From Prado023 sp049688395 (GTDB lineage Bacteria; Actinomycetota; Actinomycetes; S36-B12; CAIYMF01): a stretch of 14,196 bases of DNA. Where the stretch lies: NCBI GenBank assembly GCA_049688395.1, contig JBAVKQ010000328.1:1-14196 (forward strand). Reading direction: 5' to 3'. The notes below the pieces were generated by a model. That model saw only the letters and a list, made by a program, of their open reading frames with translations, ran no database searches and was not told where the DNA came from. Shown piece after piece: positions 1-6,157 of the stretch. Both the position numbers and the translations under genes were made by a program. Positions within the stretch are counted from its first letter, which is position 1; the number at the start of each line of letters is the position of its first letter.

Positions 1-349
1 CTGCGCCCAGAACCGTGGCGATCCCCGGCACACGTCGGGCACCTCGACCTTGCGCCCGCGCGCGGGGCGGTCGAGGGCGTCGTTCTCGAGGTCGCCACCG
101 ATGTGGACGTGCCCCTGCTCGGGCCGCGAGGTGCGGCGCACGGTTTCGCCCCGCAGAAGGGGGCCACTGCCGCTCAGGTGGACCTGCTGGAGTCCGCCAT
201 GCGGCACTGGGCCCACCTGCTCGGGCGCACCGAGACCGGTCGCGCGCCGGCCGTGGCGCTGGGCGCCGGGGCCGGTGGCGGGCTCGGCGTGGCCATGGTC
301 CGCCTCGGTGCCCGACGTGTGCCGGGGATCGCCACGGTTCTGGGCGCAG
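1..349. repeat. Perfect 43-bp inverted repeat, arms 1-43 and 307-349, likely chimeric end
   Basis: Bases 1-43 are the exact reverse complement of 307-349; identity stops at base 44. The right arm lies in conserved glycerate kinase coding sequence. The left arm starts at the first base of the window, so the true repeat may be longer. The in-frame translation of 1-42 does not resemble the family, while translation after about base 43 does. This is the pattern of a fold-back chimera from amplification or of a misassembled contig end. A natural inverted repeat is possible but less likely. Confidence 0.85.
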
Positions 350-636
350 CGGGCATCGAGGAGATCCTCGAACGAGTCGACCTGGTCCTGACCGGCGAGG
401 GGGCTTTCGACTGGCAGTCGCTGCGCGGCAAGGTCGTGGCCGGGGTCGCGGCTGCCGCGCTGCACCGGGCGGTGCCCGTGGTGGTCCTGGCCGGCCGGGT
501 CGAGGTCACCCGCCGGGAGTGGATGACCTCAGGGGTGTCGGCGGCCTTCCCCGCCGCCGCCCTGCCCGGCGAGGACCCCGCCGAGGGGCTCGCCCGGGCT
601 GCGAGCCGCGCCGCGCGGACCTGGTCGCGCGCCTGA
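1..636 (+). CDS. Glycerate kinase, class II (GlxK/GarK family), 5'-truncated
   Basis: C-terminal portion of a class II glycerate kinase, which phosphorylates D-glycerate with ATP in glyoxylate and glycerate use. The frame is open from base 1, but genuine sequence probably starts near base 44 because 1-43 is an inverted copy of 307-349. Family signatures follow: DVDVPLLGPRGAA, then FAPQKGAT, a glycine-rich GAGAGGGLG stretch, and LTGEGAFDWQSLRGKV, corresponding to the conserved TGEGxxDxQSLxGK motif. The stop is at 634-636. The gene converges on the membrane-protein gene with a 30-bp gap. In M. tuberculosis a glycerate kinase homologue (Rv2205c) also lies next to the HesB gene, as recalled. The family call is firm; the 5' part of the gene is missing or scrambled here. 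Confidence 0.88.
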   Translation: MRPEPWRSPAHVGHLDLAPARGAVEGVVLEVATDVDVPLLGPRGAAHGFAPQKGATAAQVDLLESAMRHWAHLLGRTETGRAPAVALGAGAGGGLGVAMVRLGARRVPGIATVLGAAGIEEILERVDLVLTGEGAFDWQSLRGKVVAGVAAAALHRAVPVVVLAGRVEVTRREWMTSGVSAAFPAAALPGEDPAEGLARAASRAARTWSRA

Positions 637-666
637 CTCGGGAGCCCGCTGGCGATCGAGCGGAAC

Positions 667-1326
667 TCAGATCAGCTTGGGGAACGTCGCCAGGAGCACC
701 AGGCCCACCAGCCCCAGGCCCAGGGCGAACCCGAGCAGCGTCACCCGGGAGCGCCGCTTGCGCATCCGGTTGGACATGGCGGCGAAGAACAGCACGGCGG
801 CGAACAGGACCGTCATCAGCGTGTAGTTGTCGCCGCGCTGGTTGTTCGTCAGCGCCTCGGTGAACTTGGCGTCGGCCCGGGCATCGGCCTCGGCGGCGGA
901 CAGCTTCTCTGGCATGACGTACGAAGGCATCTCGAACGGCGACGCGGGCGCCGAGGGGTTCTGCAGCGGATTGGTGGCCAGCCAGTCGGCATGCGCGGTC
1001 GCCAGCGGCTCGGGGAATCTGGACTCGAGGAAGTCCGCGACCTCCGGGTCAGCGGGGGACTCGGCCAGCCAGCTGGTCCAGAGCTGCACCTGGGTGCTGG
1101 ACCGGGTGGTCGCCACACCGTCCAGCCGGGACGCCTCGATGCGTGCGCTCGAGGCCTGCGAGAAGGAGATCGACATCGCCCCGCCCCACTTGCTGGACTC
1201 GAAGGCCGACCAAGCCGTCAAGATGGTGGTCACCGACAGCACGACCACGGTGATGAACTCCAGGCGGTCGGCCCAGTGCGACGTGGGCTCGTTCGCGGGA
1301 CGGGCTTCGGGTTCAGCACTGGGCAT
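667..1326 (-). CDS. Uncharacterised three-helix membrane protein
   Basis: A 219-residue protein. Hydrophobic segments lie at about residues 24-42, 168-184 and 196-214, with a basic RMRKRRSR stretch between the last two. The 120-residue middle region is soluble and probably lies on one face of the membrane. The sequence following helix 1 (TAWSAFESSKWGG) and the block SPFEMPSY...A...A followed by a hydrophobic LMTVLFAAVLFF segment recall a widespread unnamed bacterial membrane-protein family, from memory. I do not know its function. The frame is open further upstream to 1572, but that would cover the erpA start region, so I chose the ATG at 1324-1326. No clear Shine-Dalgarno precedes it. It is divergent from erpA and shares a 169-bp intergenic region with it. 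Confidence 0.75.
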   Translation of the reverse strand: MPSAEPEARPANEPTSHWADRLEFITVVVLSVTTILTAWSAFESSKWGGAMSISFSQASSARIEASRLDGVATTRSSTQVQLWTSWLAESPADPEVADFLESRFPEPLATAHADWLATNPLQNPSAPASPFEMPSYVMPEKLSAAEADARADAKFTEALTNNQRGDNYTLMTVLFAAVLFFAAMSNRMRKRRSRVTLLGFALGLGLVGLVLLATFPKLI

Positions 1327-1363
1327 GAGTGCATGGTAAGGGTCTCGGCCGCGGCAACGGTCA

Positions 1364-1405
1364 GGCGAACGTCGGGCGAAGCGTCGGTCGAACGATTGGT
1401 CGAAC
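1364..1405. promoter_or_regulatory. Four phased GGnCGAA-type repeats upstream of erpA
   Basis: The region between the divergent membrane-protein gene and erpA contains CGAA cores at 1366, 1377, 1389 and 1401, spaced 11, 12 and 12 bp. The last two units are identical 8-mers, GGTCGAAC at 1386-1393 and 1398-1405. The first two are GGCGAAC (1364-1370) and GGCGAAG (1375-1381). Spacing near one helical turn puts the copies on one DNA face, as in multi-site operators. No regulator is identified; this is a candidate only. Confidence 0.3.
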
Positions 1406-1495
1406 CCGACGACCCGTGCGAGCATTGTGGCGGGAATGCGTGCACCCGCCGTGGGCGTTCCCCCTGAACAGACCATCTCCAGGAGGGCCCCACCG

Positions 1496-1861
1496 ATGAC
1501 TGCTGAGACCACCACCGAGACGACCGCGCCCGTCAGTGACGGCATCGTGCTGACCGCCACCGCAGCCGACAAGGTGCGGGCGCTGCTCGACTCCGAGGGT
1601 CGCGACGACCTGGCGCTGCGCGTGGCCGTTCAGCCCGGCGGCTGCTCGGGCCTGCGCTACCAGCTGTTCTTCGACGAGCGCGCCCTCGACGGCGACGTGC
1701 GCAAGGACTTCGAGGGCGTCGAGGTCGTCACCGACCGGATGAGCGCCCCGTACCTGACCGGCGCCACGATCGACTTCGTGGACACGATCGAGAAGCAGGG
1801 CTTCACGATCGACAACCCCAACGCGACCGGCTCGTGCGCCTGCGGTGACTCGTTCCACTGA
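1496..1861 (+). CDS. erpA: Iron-sulfur cluster insertion protein ErpA (HesB/IscA, A-type carrier)
   Basis: A 121-residue A-type carrier that receives Fe-S clusters from the assembly scaffold and delivers them to apo-proteins in the cytoplasm. The three ligand cysteines are present at C50 (in PGGCSGLRY) and C114/C116 (in GSCACGDSF), the usual C-x(~63)-C-x-C arrangement. The length is typical of the family, with about 15 extra threonine-rich residues at the N-terminus. The start is fixed by a perfect AGGAGG at 1481-1486, nine bases before the ATG at 1496. adoK follows after 49 bp on the same strand, the same neighbour as in M. tuberculosis (Rv2204c near Rv2202c). The role is well supported; whether it serves the Rieske protein encoded downstream is inference. 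Confidence 0.93.
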   Translation: MTAETTTETTAPVSDGIVLTATAADKVRALLDSEGRDDLALRVAVQPGGCSGLRYQLFFDERALDGDVRKDFEGVEVVTDRMSAPYLTGATIDFVDTIEKQGFTIDNPNATGSCACGDSFH

Positions 1862-1873
1862 CGCGAACCACTA

Positions 1874-1910
1874 GGGTCACCCCCGTCGCCCAACCGACCA
1901 GGGGGTACCC
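1874..1910 (+). promoter_or_regulatory. Hairpin covering the adoK ribosome-binding site
   Basis: GGGTCACCCCC (1874-1884) can pair with GGGGGTACCC (1901-1910) as a 10-bp GC-rich stem with one bulged C and a 16-nt loop. The right arm contains the G-rich Shine-Dalgarno and ends directly before the adoK ATG at 1911. In the mRNA it would mask the ribosome-binding site. It could be a translational control element or chance pairing in GC-rich DNA. Confidence 0.35.
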
Positions 1911-2897
1911 ATGCGCGTCGTGATCACCGGCTCGATCGCCACCGATCACCTGATGACGTTCCCAGGTCGGTTCGCCGACTCCATCGTGCTGGACAAGCTC
2001 GACAAGATCTCGCTGTCCTTCCTGGTCGACGAGCTCGAGGTCCGCCGCGGGGGCGTGGCGGCCAACATCTGCTTCGGGATGGGCAAGCTCGGGCTGAAGC
2101 CGATCCTGGTGGCCGCGGTCGGGCCGGACTTCGCCGACTACCGGTCCTGGCTGCAGCGCCACGGGGTGGACACCGAGTCGGTGCACGTCTCCGACGTGCG
2201 GCACACCGCGCGGTTCGTGTGCACCACCGACGAGCACGCCAACCAGATCGCCACGTTCTATGCCGGGGCGATGACCGAGGCCCGCGACATCGAGCTGGGA
2301 CCGGTGGCCGAGCGGGTGGGAAGCCTCGACCTGGTGCTCATCGGCGCCAACGACCCCGAGGCGATGCTGCGCCATACCGAGGAGTGCCGTTACCGGGGCA
2401 TCCCGTTCGCGGCCGATCCCTCCCAGCAGCTGGCGCGGATGAACGGGGCGGACATCCGCCTGCTCGTGGATGGTGCGGCCTACCTGTTCACCAACGAGTA
2501 CGAGGCGGCCCTGACCGAGCTGAAGACCGGCTGGAGCAGCGACGAGATCCTGCGACGGGTCGGGATCCGGATCACCACCCTCGGTCCCGACGGGGCACGG
2601 ATCGAGCGCAGGGGCGAGCCGGCCATCCATGTCCCGACCCCCAAGGAGACCCATCGGGCCGACCCCACCGGCGTGGGTGACGCGTTCCGGGCAGGATTCC
2701 TGTCCGGCCTTGCCTGGGGGCTGTCCCTGGAGCGGTGCGCCCAGCTGGGGTCGCTGATGGCCACCCACGTCATCGAGAGCATCGGCACCCAGGAGTACGA
2801 GCTGGCCAGGGGCGCCTTCCTGGTCAGGGTGCGCGACACGTACGGCGAGCAGGCCGCCCACGAGATCGGGGCCCACGTGCTGCTGGGCCGCCCCTGA
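1911..2897 (+). CDS. adoK: Adenosine kinase, PfkB family
   Basis: A 328-residue ribokinase-like (PfkB) sugar kinase. It opens with ITGSIATDHLMTFPGRF and has the substrate-binding GGVAAN motif at residues 47-52. The C-terminal PfkB signature DPTGVGDAFRAGF starts at residue 251, with catalytic base D257 and the anion-hole GVGD. From memory the sequence closely matches mycobacterial AdoK (Rv2202c, also named CbhK), including IGANDPEAM, EECR and AADPSQQLAR, so adenosine phosphorylation to AMP is the best call. Other PfkB substrates cannot be fully excluded. The ATG at 1911 follows a G-rich RBS (AGGGGGT) that may be sequestered in a hairpin. It lies between erpA and aat on the same strand. Confidence 0.9.
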   Translation: MRVVITGSIATDHLMTFPGRFADSIVLDKLDKISLSFLVDELEVRRGGVAANICFGMGKLGLKPILVAAVGPDFADYRSWLQRHGVDTESVHVSDVRHTARFVCTTDEHANQIATFYAGAMTEARDIELGPVAERVGSLDLVLIGANDPEAMLRHTEECRYRGIPFAADPSQQLARMNGADIRLLVDGAAYLFTNEYEAALTELKTGWSSDEILRRVGIRITTLGPDGARIERRGEPAIHVPTPKETHRADPTGVGDAFRAGFLSGLAWGLSLERCAQLGSLMATHVIESIGTQEYELARGAFLVRVRDTYGEQAAHEIGAHVLLGRP

Positions 2898-2938
2898 TCC
2901 ACCGACGATCCGCAGCACCTCGAGTGGAGGCCCGAATC

Positions 2939-3691
2939 GTGCCGATCGAGCCGCCGCTCCCGCGCTGGGCGCTGCCAGACCGCAGCGATCTCCTGGGCCT
3001 GCCCCCGGGCGAGGAGTTCGTGGCCGTGGGCGCCGACCTGTCCCCGGGGATGCTGCTGGCCGGCTACCGGTCCGGGCTGTTCGCGATGCCGGATCGTGCA
3101 GTGCCGGGCTGGTGGTGCCCGGACCCCCGAGGGGTCCTGTTGCCCGCCGCGATGCATGTCTCGCGATCCCTGCGTCGGGCGCTGGGCTCCTACGAGGTGA
3201 GCGTCGATGCGGCGTTCGACGCCGTGCTGACGCAGTGCGCCGACCCGGGTCGACCCCATGGCTGGATCAGTACCGAGTACGAGCGGTCCTACCGGGTGCT
3301 CCATGGGCTGGGTTGGGCGCACTCGGTGGAGGTGTGGGCCGCCGACGGCACGCTGGCCGGTGGGATGTTCGGCGTGGAAGTCGGCGGCCTGTTCGCAGCC
3401 GAGTCGAAGTTCCACGCCCGCACGGACGCCTCGAAGGTGGCGGTCGTGGCCCTCGCAGCCCTGCTGGGCGGCGATGGGGACTCCCGCCGGATCATCGACG
3501 TGCAGTGGTGCACCGAGCACCTGGCGACCCTGGGCGCCGGCCCTGTGCCCAGGGAGCTCTACCTGCGCGCCCTGCCCGCCGCTCTGGCGTGCCCGCCGGT
3601 GCTCTGCGAGCGCTCCGATCGCGACCTGGGTCAGCTGGGCCCGCCAGGGGCAGCTGCCTTCCCTGCGGCCAGCCGGATCAGGTGGCGCTGA
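2939..3691 (+). CDS. aat: Leucyl/phenylalanyl-tRNA-protein transferase
   Basis: A 250-residue Aat enzyme. The family moves Leu or Phe from its tRNA onto proteins with N-terminal Arg or Lys, marking them for ClpS/ClpAP-type degradation in the cytoplasm. Visible family blocks are GWWCPDPRGVL (57-67), GWI (108-110), HSVEVW (128-133), GGMFGVEVGGLFAAESKF (141-158, with E156) and DVQWCTEHLATLGAGPVPRELYL (from 187, with Q189). The start is the GTG at 2939, eight bases after GGAGG (2926-2930); the frame is open further upstream but would overlap adoK. It begins 41 bp after adoK, so it may be cotranscribed. The last 61 bp overlap the 3' end of the convergent TusA-like gene. Confidence 0.9.
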   Translation: MPIEPPLPRWALPDRSDLLGLPPGEEFVAVGADLSPGMLLAGYRSGLFAMPDRAVPGWWCPDPRGVLLPAAMHVSRSLRRALGSYEVSVDAAFDAVLTQCADPGRPHGWISTEYERSYRVLHGLGWAHSVEVWAADGTLAGGMFGVEVGGLFAAESKFHARTDASKVAVVALAALLGGDGDSRRIIDVQWCTEHLATLGAGPVPRELYLRALPAALACPPVLCERSDRDLGQLGPPGAAAFPAASRIRWR

Positions 3692-4041
3692 GCCGGCGCC
3701 GGGTCGGGGTTCGGCACGTCCGGCTCGGGCAGCTCGGGCTCGGGCACCGGCGCGGGGACGGGCCCGGCGGCGGACGGCGTGCCCTCGTGACGGTCGTCGT
3801 CGGGGAGCAGCGCTCCGGAGTGCAGCAGCCGGTGCCCGCGCAGCCGGCACCAGGCGGGCACGTCGTGCTGGGCGGCGACGTCGTCGGTGCGCAGCTCCAC
3901 CACCGTGCCGGCGGGCAACGCCGCCGCAGCACGGGCCAGGCGGATGATCGGCACCGGGCACAGCACCCCGCGGGCCTCGACGACGATGTCGGGGGTCTGG
4001 GCATCGGCCCCGCCGGCCCTACCGGCGTCCTCGTGACTCAT
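3631..4041 (-). CDS. TusA-family sulfurtransferase with proline-rich tail
   Basis: A 136-residue protein. Residues about 18-85 form a TusA/SirA-like small sulfur carrier with the signature CPVP at 28-31, where C28 carries the persulfide, and a second cysteine in PAWC (C65). TusA proteins accept sulfur from a cysteine desulfurase and pass it to tRNA thiolation, cofactor synthesis or other acceptors. TusA is normally about 75-80 residues. Here a low-complexity tail rich in Pro, Glu, Asp and Ala (about 91-117) and a short basic end follow. The ATG at 4039-4041 overlaps the stop of the cysteine desulfurase gene (ATGA), so the two are translationally coupled. The tail-coding DNA overlaps the aat 3' end for 61 bp on the other strand. 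The acceptor is unknown. Confidence 0.82.
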   Translation of the reverse strand: MSHEDAGRAGGADAQTPDIVVEARGVLCPVPIIRLARAAAALPAGTVVELRTDDVAAQHDVPAWCRLRGHRLLHSGALLPDDDRHEGTPSAAGPVPAPVPEPELPEPDVPNPDPAPAQRHLIRLAAGKAAAPGGPS

Positions 4042-5162
4042 GAGTGCTCGGCGGCGGCTCGGGCTGCCGCCACCACGCGCGGCAGGGCGGCCAGGAAGGC
4101 CGCTACATCGGCCTCCGTGACGTCCGGGGGCAGGCTGACCCGCAGGTTCCCATGCGTGATCGCCCCCATCGCGGCCAGCACATGGCTGGGCCGCCGCGTG
4201 TCCGAGGTGCAGGCCGAGCCCGAGCTCACGGCGAACCCGGCCCGGTCGAGCTCGGTGACCAGCACCTCGCCGTCGGCGTAGAGCACCGTGAAGCAGATGA
4301 TGTGCGGCGCGGACCCGGCCCGGCCCAGTGCCAGGACGTCGGGTGCCGACCGGGGGACCTCCGCGCGCAGCAGGTCCAGCATCCGGGTGCGGTGCGCCAC
4401 CGTCTCGGACAGGCGTCCGGTCGCCTGCTCCAGGGCAGTGGCAGCCGCGACTGCACCCGGAATGTTCGGGAACCCGGCCGGGCGGCCGGCCTCATCGGTG
4501 GGCACCGGGCTGCGCCAGCGCGCGCCGGAGCGCACCACGAGGATGCCGACCCCCGGTGGGCCGCCCCACTTGTGCGCGCTGCCGGCCAGGACGTCCCAGT
4601 GCGCCGTGACCGGCACCGACCCGAGCGCGGCGCAGGCATCCACCAGCAGCGGCACGCCGGCGTCCCGGGCGGCCTGGTGCACCTGGGCGAGGGGTTGAAC
4701 GGCGCCGACCTCGTGGTTGACCTGCTGGACCGCGGCCACGGCCACGTCGGGTGAGCGCACAGCGGCCCGGAGAGCCTCGAGGTCAACCTCAGCGTGAAGG
4801 TTCACCGGCACCAGCATGGGGTCCGCCCCGGCCAGCACCCAGTCTGCGGCCCGCAGCACCGCCGAGTGCTCGACCGCACTGACCACCACCTGGGTCCCGA
4901 CCGCCTGCCGGCCACGAGCCAGTCCCAGAAGGCCCAGGTGCAGGGCCTGGGTACCCGAGCCGGTGAATATCACCTCCTGGGGCAGGGCGCCGACGCAGGT
5001 GGCCACAGCGGCCCGTGCCGCATCGAGCAGCTGCCGGGCCAGCCGACCGTCGTGATACAGGCGGGCGGGATCGGCCCAGCCGTGTCCGAAGGCGGCCGTC
5101 AGGGCGCGCGCCGCGGGTTCGCCGAGGGGCAGCCCGGAGGCGGCGTCGAAATGGTGCGACAT
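4038..5162 (-). CDS. Cysteine desulfurase (NifS/IscS class V aminotransferase fold)
   Basis: A 374-residue PLP enzyme that converts cysteine to alanine and an enzyme-bound persulfide. Visible residues are the PLP lysine in SAHKWGG (K198), the cofactor-stacking histidine in VEHS (H99), QVNHEVGAVQP (147-157) and the active-site cysteine in SSGSACTSDTRRPSHVL (C318), which sits in the long-loop consensus of the IscS/NifS group. The frame is open up to 5288, but the family begins close to the FDAASGLPLG motif, so I start at the ATG at 5160-5162. Extending it would cover the ctaC promoter. The stop overlaps the TusA-like start by 4 nt, making that protein the likely sulfur acceptor. It is divergent from ctaC. 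Confidence 0.9.
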   Translation of the reverse strand: MSHHFDAASGLPLGEPAARALTAAFGHGWADPARLYHDGRLARQLLDAARAAVATCVGALPQEVIFTGSGTQALHLGLLGLARGRQAVGTQVVVSAVEHSAVLRAADWVLAGADPMLVPVNLHAEVDLEALRAAVRSPDVAVAAVQQVNHEVGAVQPLAQVHQAARDAGVPLLVDACAALGSVPVTAHWDVLAGSAHKWGGPPGVGILVVRSGARWRSPVPTDEAGRPAGFPNIPGAVAAATALEQATGRLSETVAHRTRMLDLLRAEVPRSAPDVLALGRAGSAPHIICFTVLYADGEVLVTELDRAGFAVSSGSACTSDTRRPSHVLAAMGAITHGNLRVSLPPDVTEADVAAFLAALPRVVAAARAAAEHS

Positions 5163-5169
5163 GCCCCTC

Positions 5170-5175
5170 ACGGTA
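5170..5175 (-). promoter_or_regulatory. Candidate -10 element for the cysteine desulfurase gene
   Basis: On the minus strand TACCGT (plus positions 5175 to 5170) fits the actinobacterial TAnnnT -10 consensus and lies seven bases before the ATG. Transcription would start at or next to the start codon, giving a leaderless or nearly leaderless mRNA. A G-rich GAGGGG also precedes the ATG, so a leadered start is possible. No convincing -35 is seen. Confidence 0.35.
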
Positions 5176-5178
5176 TCG

Positions 5179-5218
5179 CTGGGTCCTGTGGCAGGTATGT
5201 CCCAGACTGCGCTACCCT
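5179..5218 (+). promoter_or_regulatory. Candidate ctaC promoter with an imperfect dyad upstream
   Basis: TACCCT at 5213-5218 fits a TAnnnT -10 element about 75 bp upstream of ctaC. Just before it, 5179-5205 is an imperfect 27-bp dyad with outer arms CTGGG and CCCAG. The dyad covers the expected -35 position and lies between the two divergent promoters, so a protein bound there could control both. No regulator can be named from the sequence. Confidence 0.3.
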
Positions 5219-5293
5219 CGGCCTGTCCAGCGTCCGAGCCGTGGGTTCCCGCAGTACGCGGATTCGCCCGGCCTTCTGAGGGGAACACCAGAC

Positions 5294-6157
5294 GTGGTAG
5301 CAGATCGCATCGACCGGCCCAGGTCGTTGCGCCGGTGGGGGACCGGGGCTGGGGTAGTGACCATCGCCCTACTTGCCTCGGGGTGCAGCGTGCGCGAGGG
5401 CTTCTCCATGAATGCCCCGGAGGGCATCACCGAGCAGTCCGCGGTCTTCGAGGAGCTCTGGTTCGGTGCCTGGATCGCTGTTGCACTCGTGGGCGTGCTG
5501 ACCGGTGCACTGATCCTGTACGCGGCCATCAGGTTCCGGCGCAAGGACCCCAACGCTGCCGCCCCGCCGCAGATGCGCTACAACGTGCCGCTGGAGGTCA
5601 TGTACACGCTCGTTCCCCTGGTGATGGTCTTGGGCTTCTTCGTGATCACCGCCCAGGACCAGCCCAAGATCACCAACGTGTCCGAGAACCCGGACAATAC
5701 GATCGGCGTGGTCGGGTTCCGGTGGAGTTGGGCGTTCAACTACACCGACGACGACGTCTACGAGGTCGGCACGGCCGACGTCGCCGACATCCCCACGCTG
5801 TACCTGCCCGTCAACGAGTCGGTGGTCTTCGAGCTGCAGAGCCCCGACGTCATCCACTCGTTCTGGATTCCCGCCTTCCTGATGAAGATGGACGTGTTCC
5901 CCGACCGGATGAACAAGTTCGAGGCCACCCCGAACAAGGTCGGCGAGTACGCCGGTCGCTGTGCGGAGCTCTGCGGTGTCGACCACGCCCGGATGCTGTT
6001 CCGGGTGAAGGTCGTCGAGCGCGCCGAGTACGACCGGCACATGGACGAGCTGCGCGCCAAAGGCCAGGTCGGTGCGATCGAGACCGACCGCATCACCCGC
6101 GACGGCGAGCGATACTGGGAGACCGACCGTTACCCGAGCACGGAGGTCGCGCAATGA
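5294..6157 (+). CDS. ctaC: Cytochrome c oxidase subunit II (lipoprotein, CuA)
   Basis: A 287-residue aa3 oxidase subunit that takes electrons from cytochrome c, here probably the QcrC heme domain, through its binuclear CuA centre outside the membrane. Residues 1-31 form a lipoprotein signal peptide (RR at 13-14, lipobox LASGC with C31). Two transmembrane helices follow at about 57-79 and 100-119. CuA ligands are visible: H188 (DVIHSFWIP) and the block CAELCGVDHARM with C223, E225, C227, H231 and M234. WSWAF (144-148) is the aromatic electron-entry region. The start is the GTG at 5294, about ten bases after GAGGGGA. The stop overlaps the ctaD start (ATGA, 6154-6157). Confidence 0.97.
   Translation: MVADRIDRPRSLRRWGTGAGVVTIALLASGCSVREGFSMNAPEGITEQSAVFEELWFGAWIAVALVGVLTGALILYAAIRFRRKDPNAAAPPQMRYNVPLEVMYTLVPLVMVLGFFVITAQDQPKITNVSENPDNTIGVVGFRWSWAFNYTDDDVYEVGTADVADIPTLYLPVNESVVFELQSPDVIHSFWIPAFLMKMDVFPDRMNKFEATPNKVGEYAGRCAELCGVDHARMLFRVKVVERAEYDRHMDELRAKGQVGAIETDRITRDGERYWETDRYPSTEVAQ

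Noticed and set aside
1327..1572. N-terminal extension of the minus-strand membrane protein to 1572
   Set aside because: It would cover the erpA ribosome-binding site and start. The extra residues do not resemble the family, and the ATG at 1324-1326 gives a sensible short N-terminus before helix 1.
3700..3800. Low-complexity GGCTCGGG-type direct repeats
   Set aside because: They are the codons of the proline/acid-rich tail of the TusA-like protein, not a separate DNA repeat element.
5163..5288. Extended cysteine desulfurase start at 5288
   Set aside because: It would reach to within 6 bp of ctaC and cover both candidate promoters; the family begins at the FDAASGLPLG motif just after the chosen ATG.
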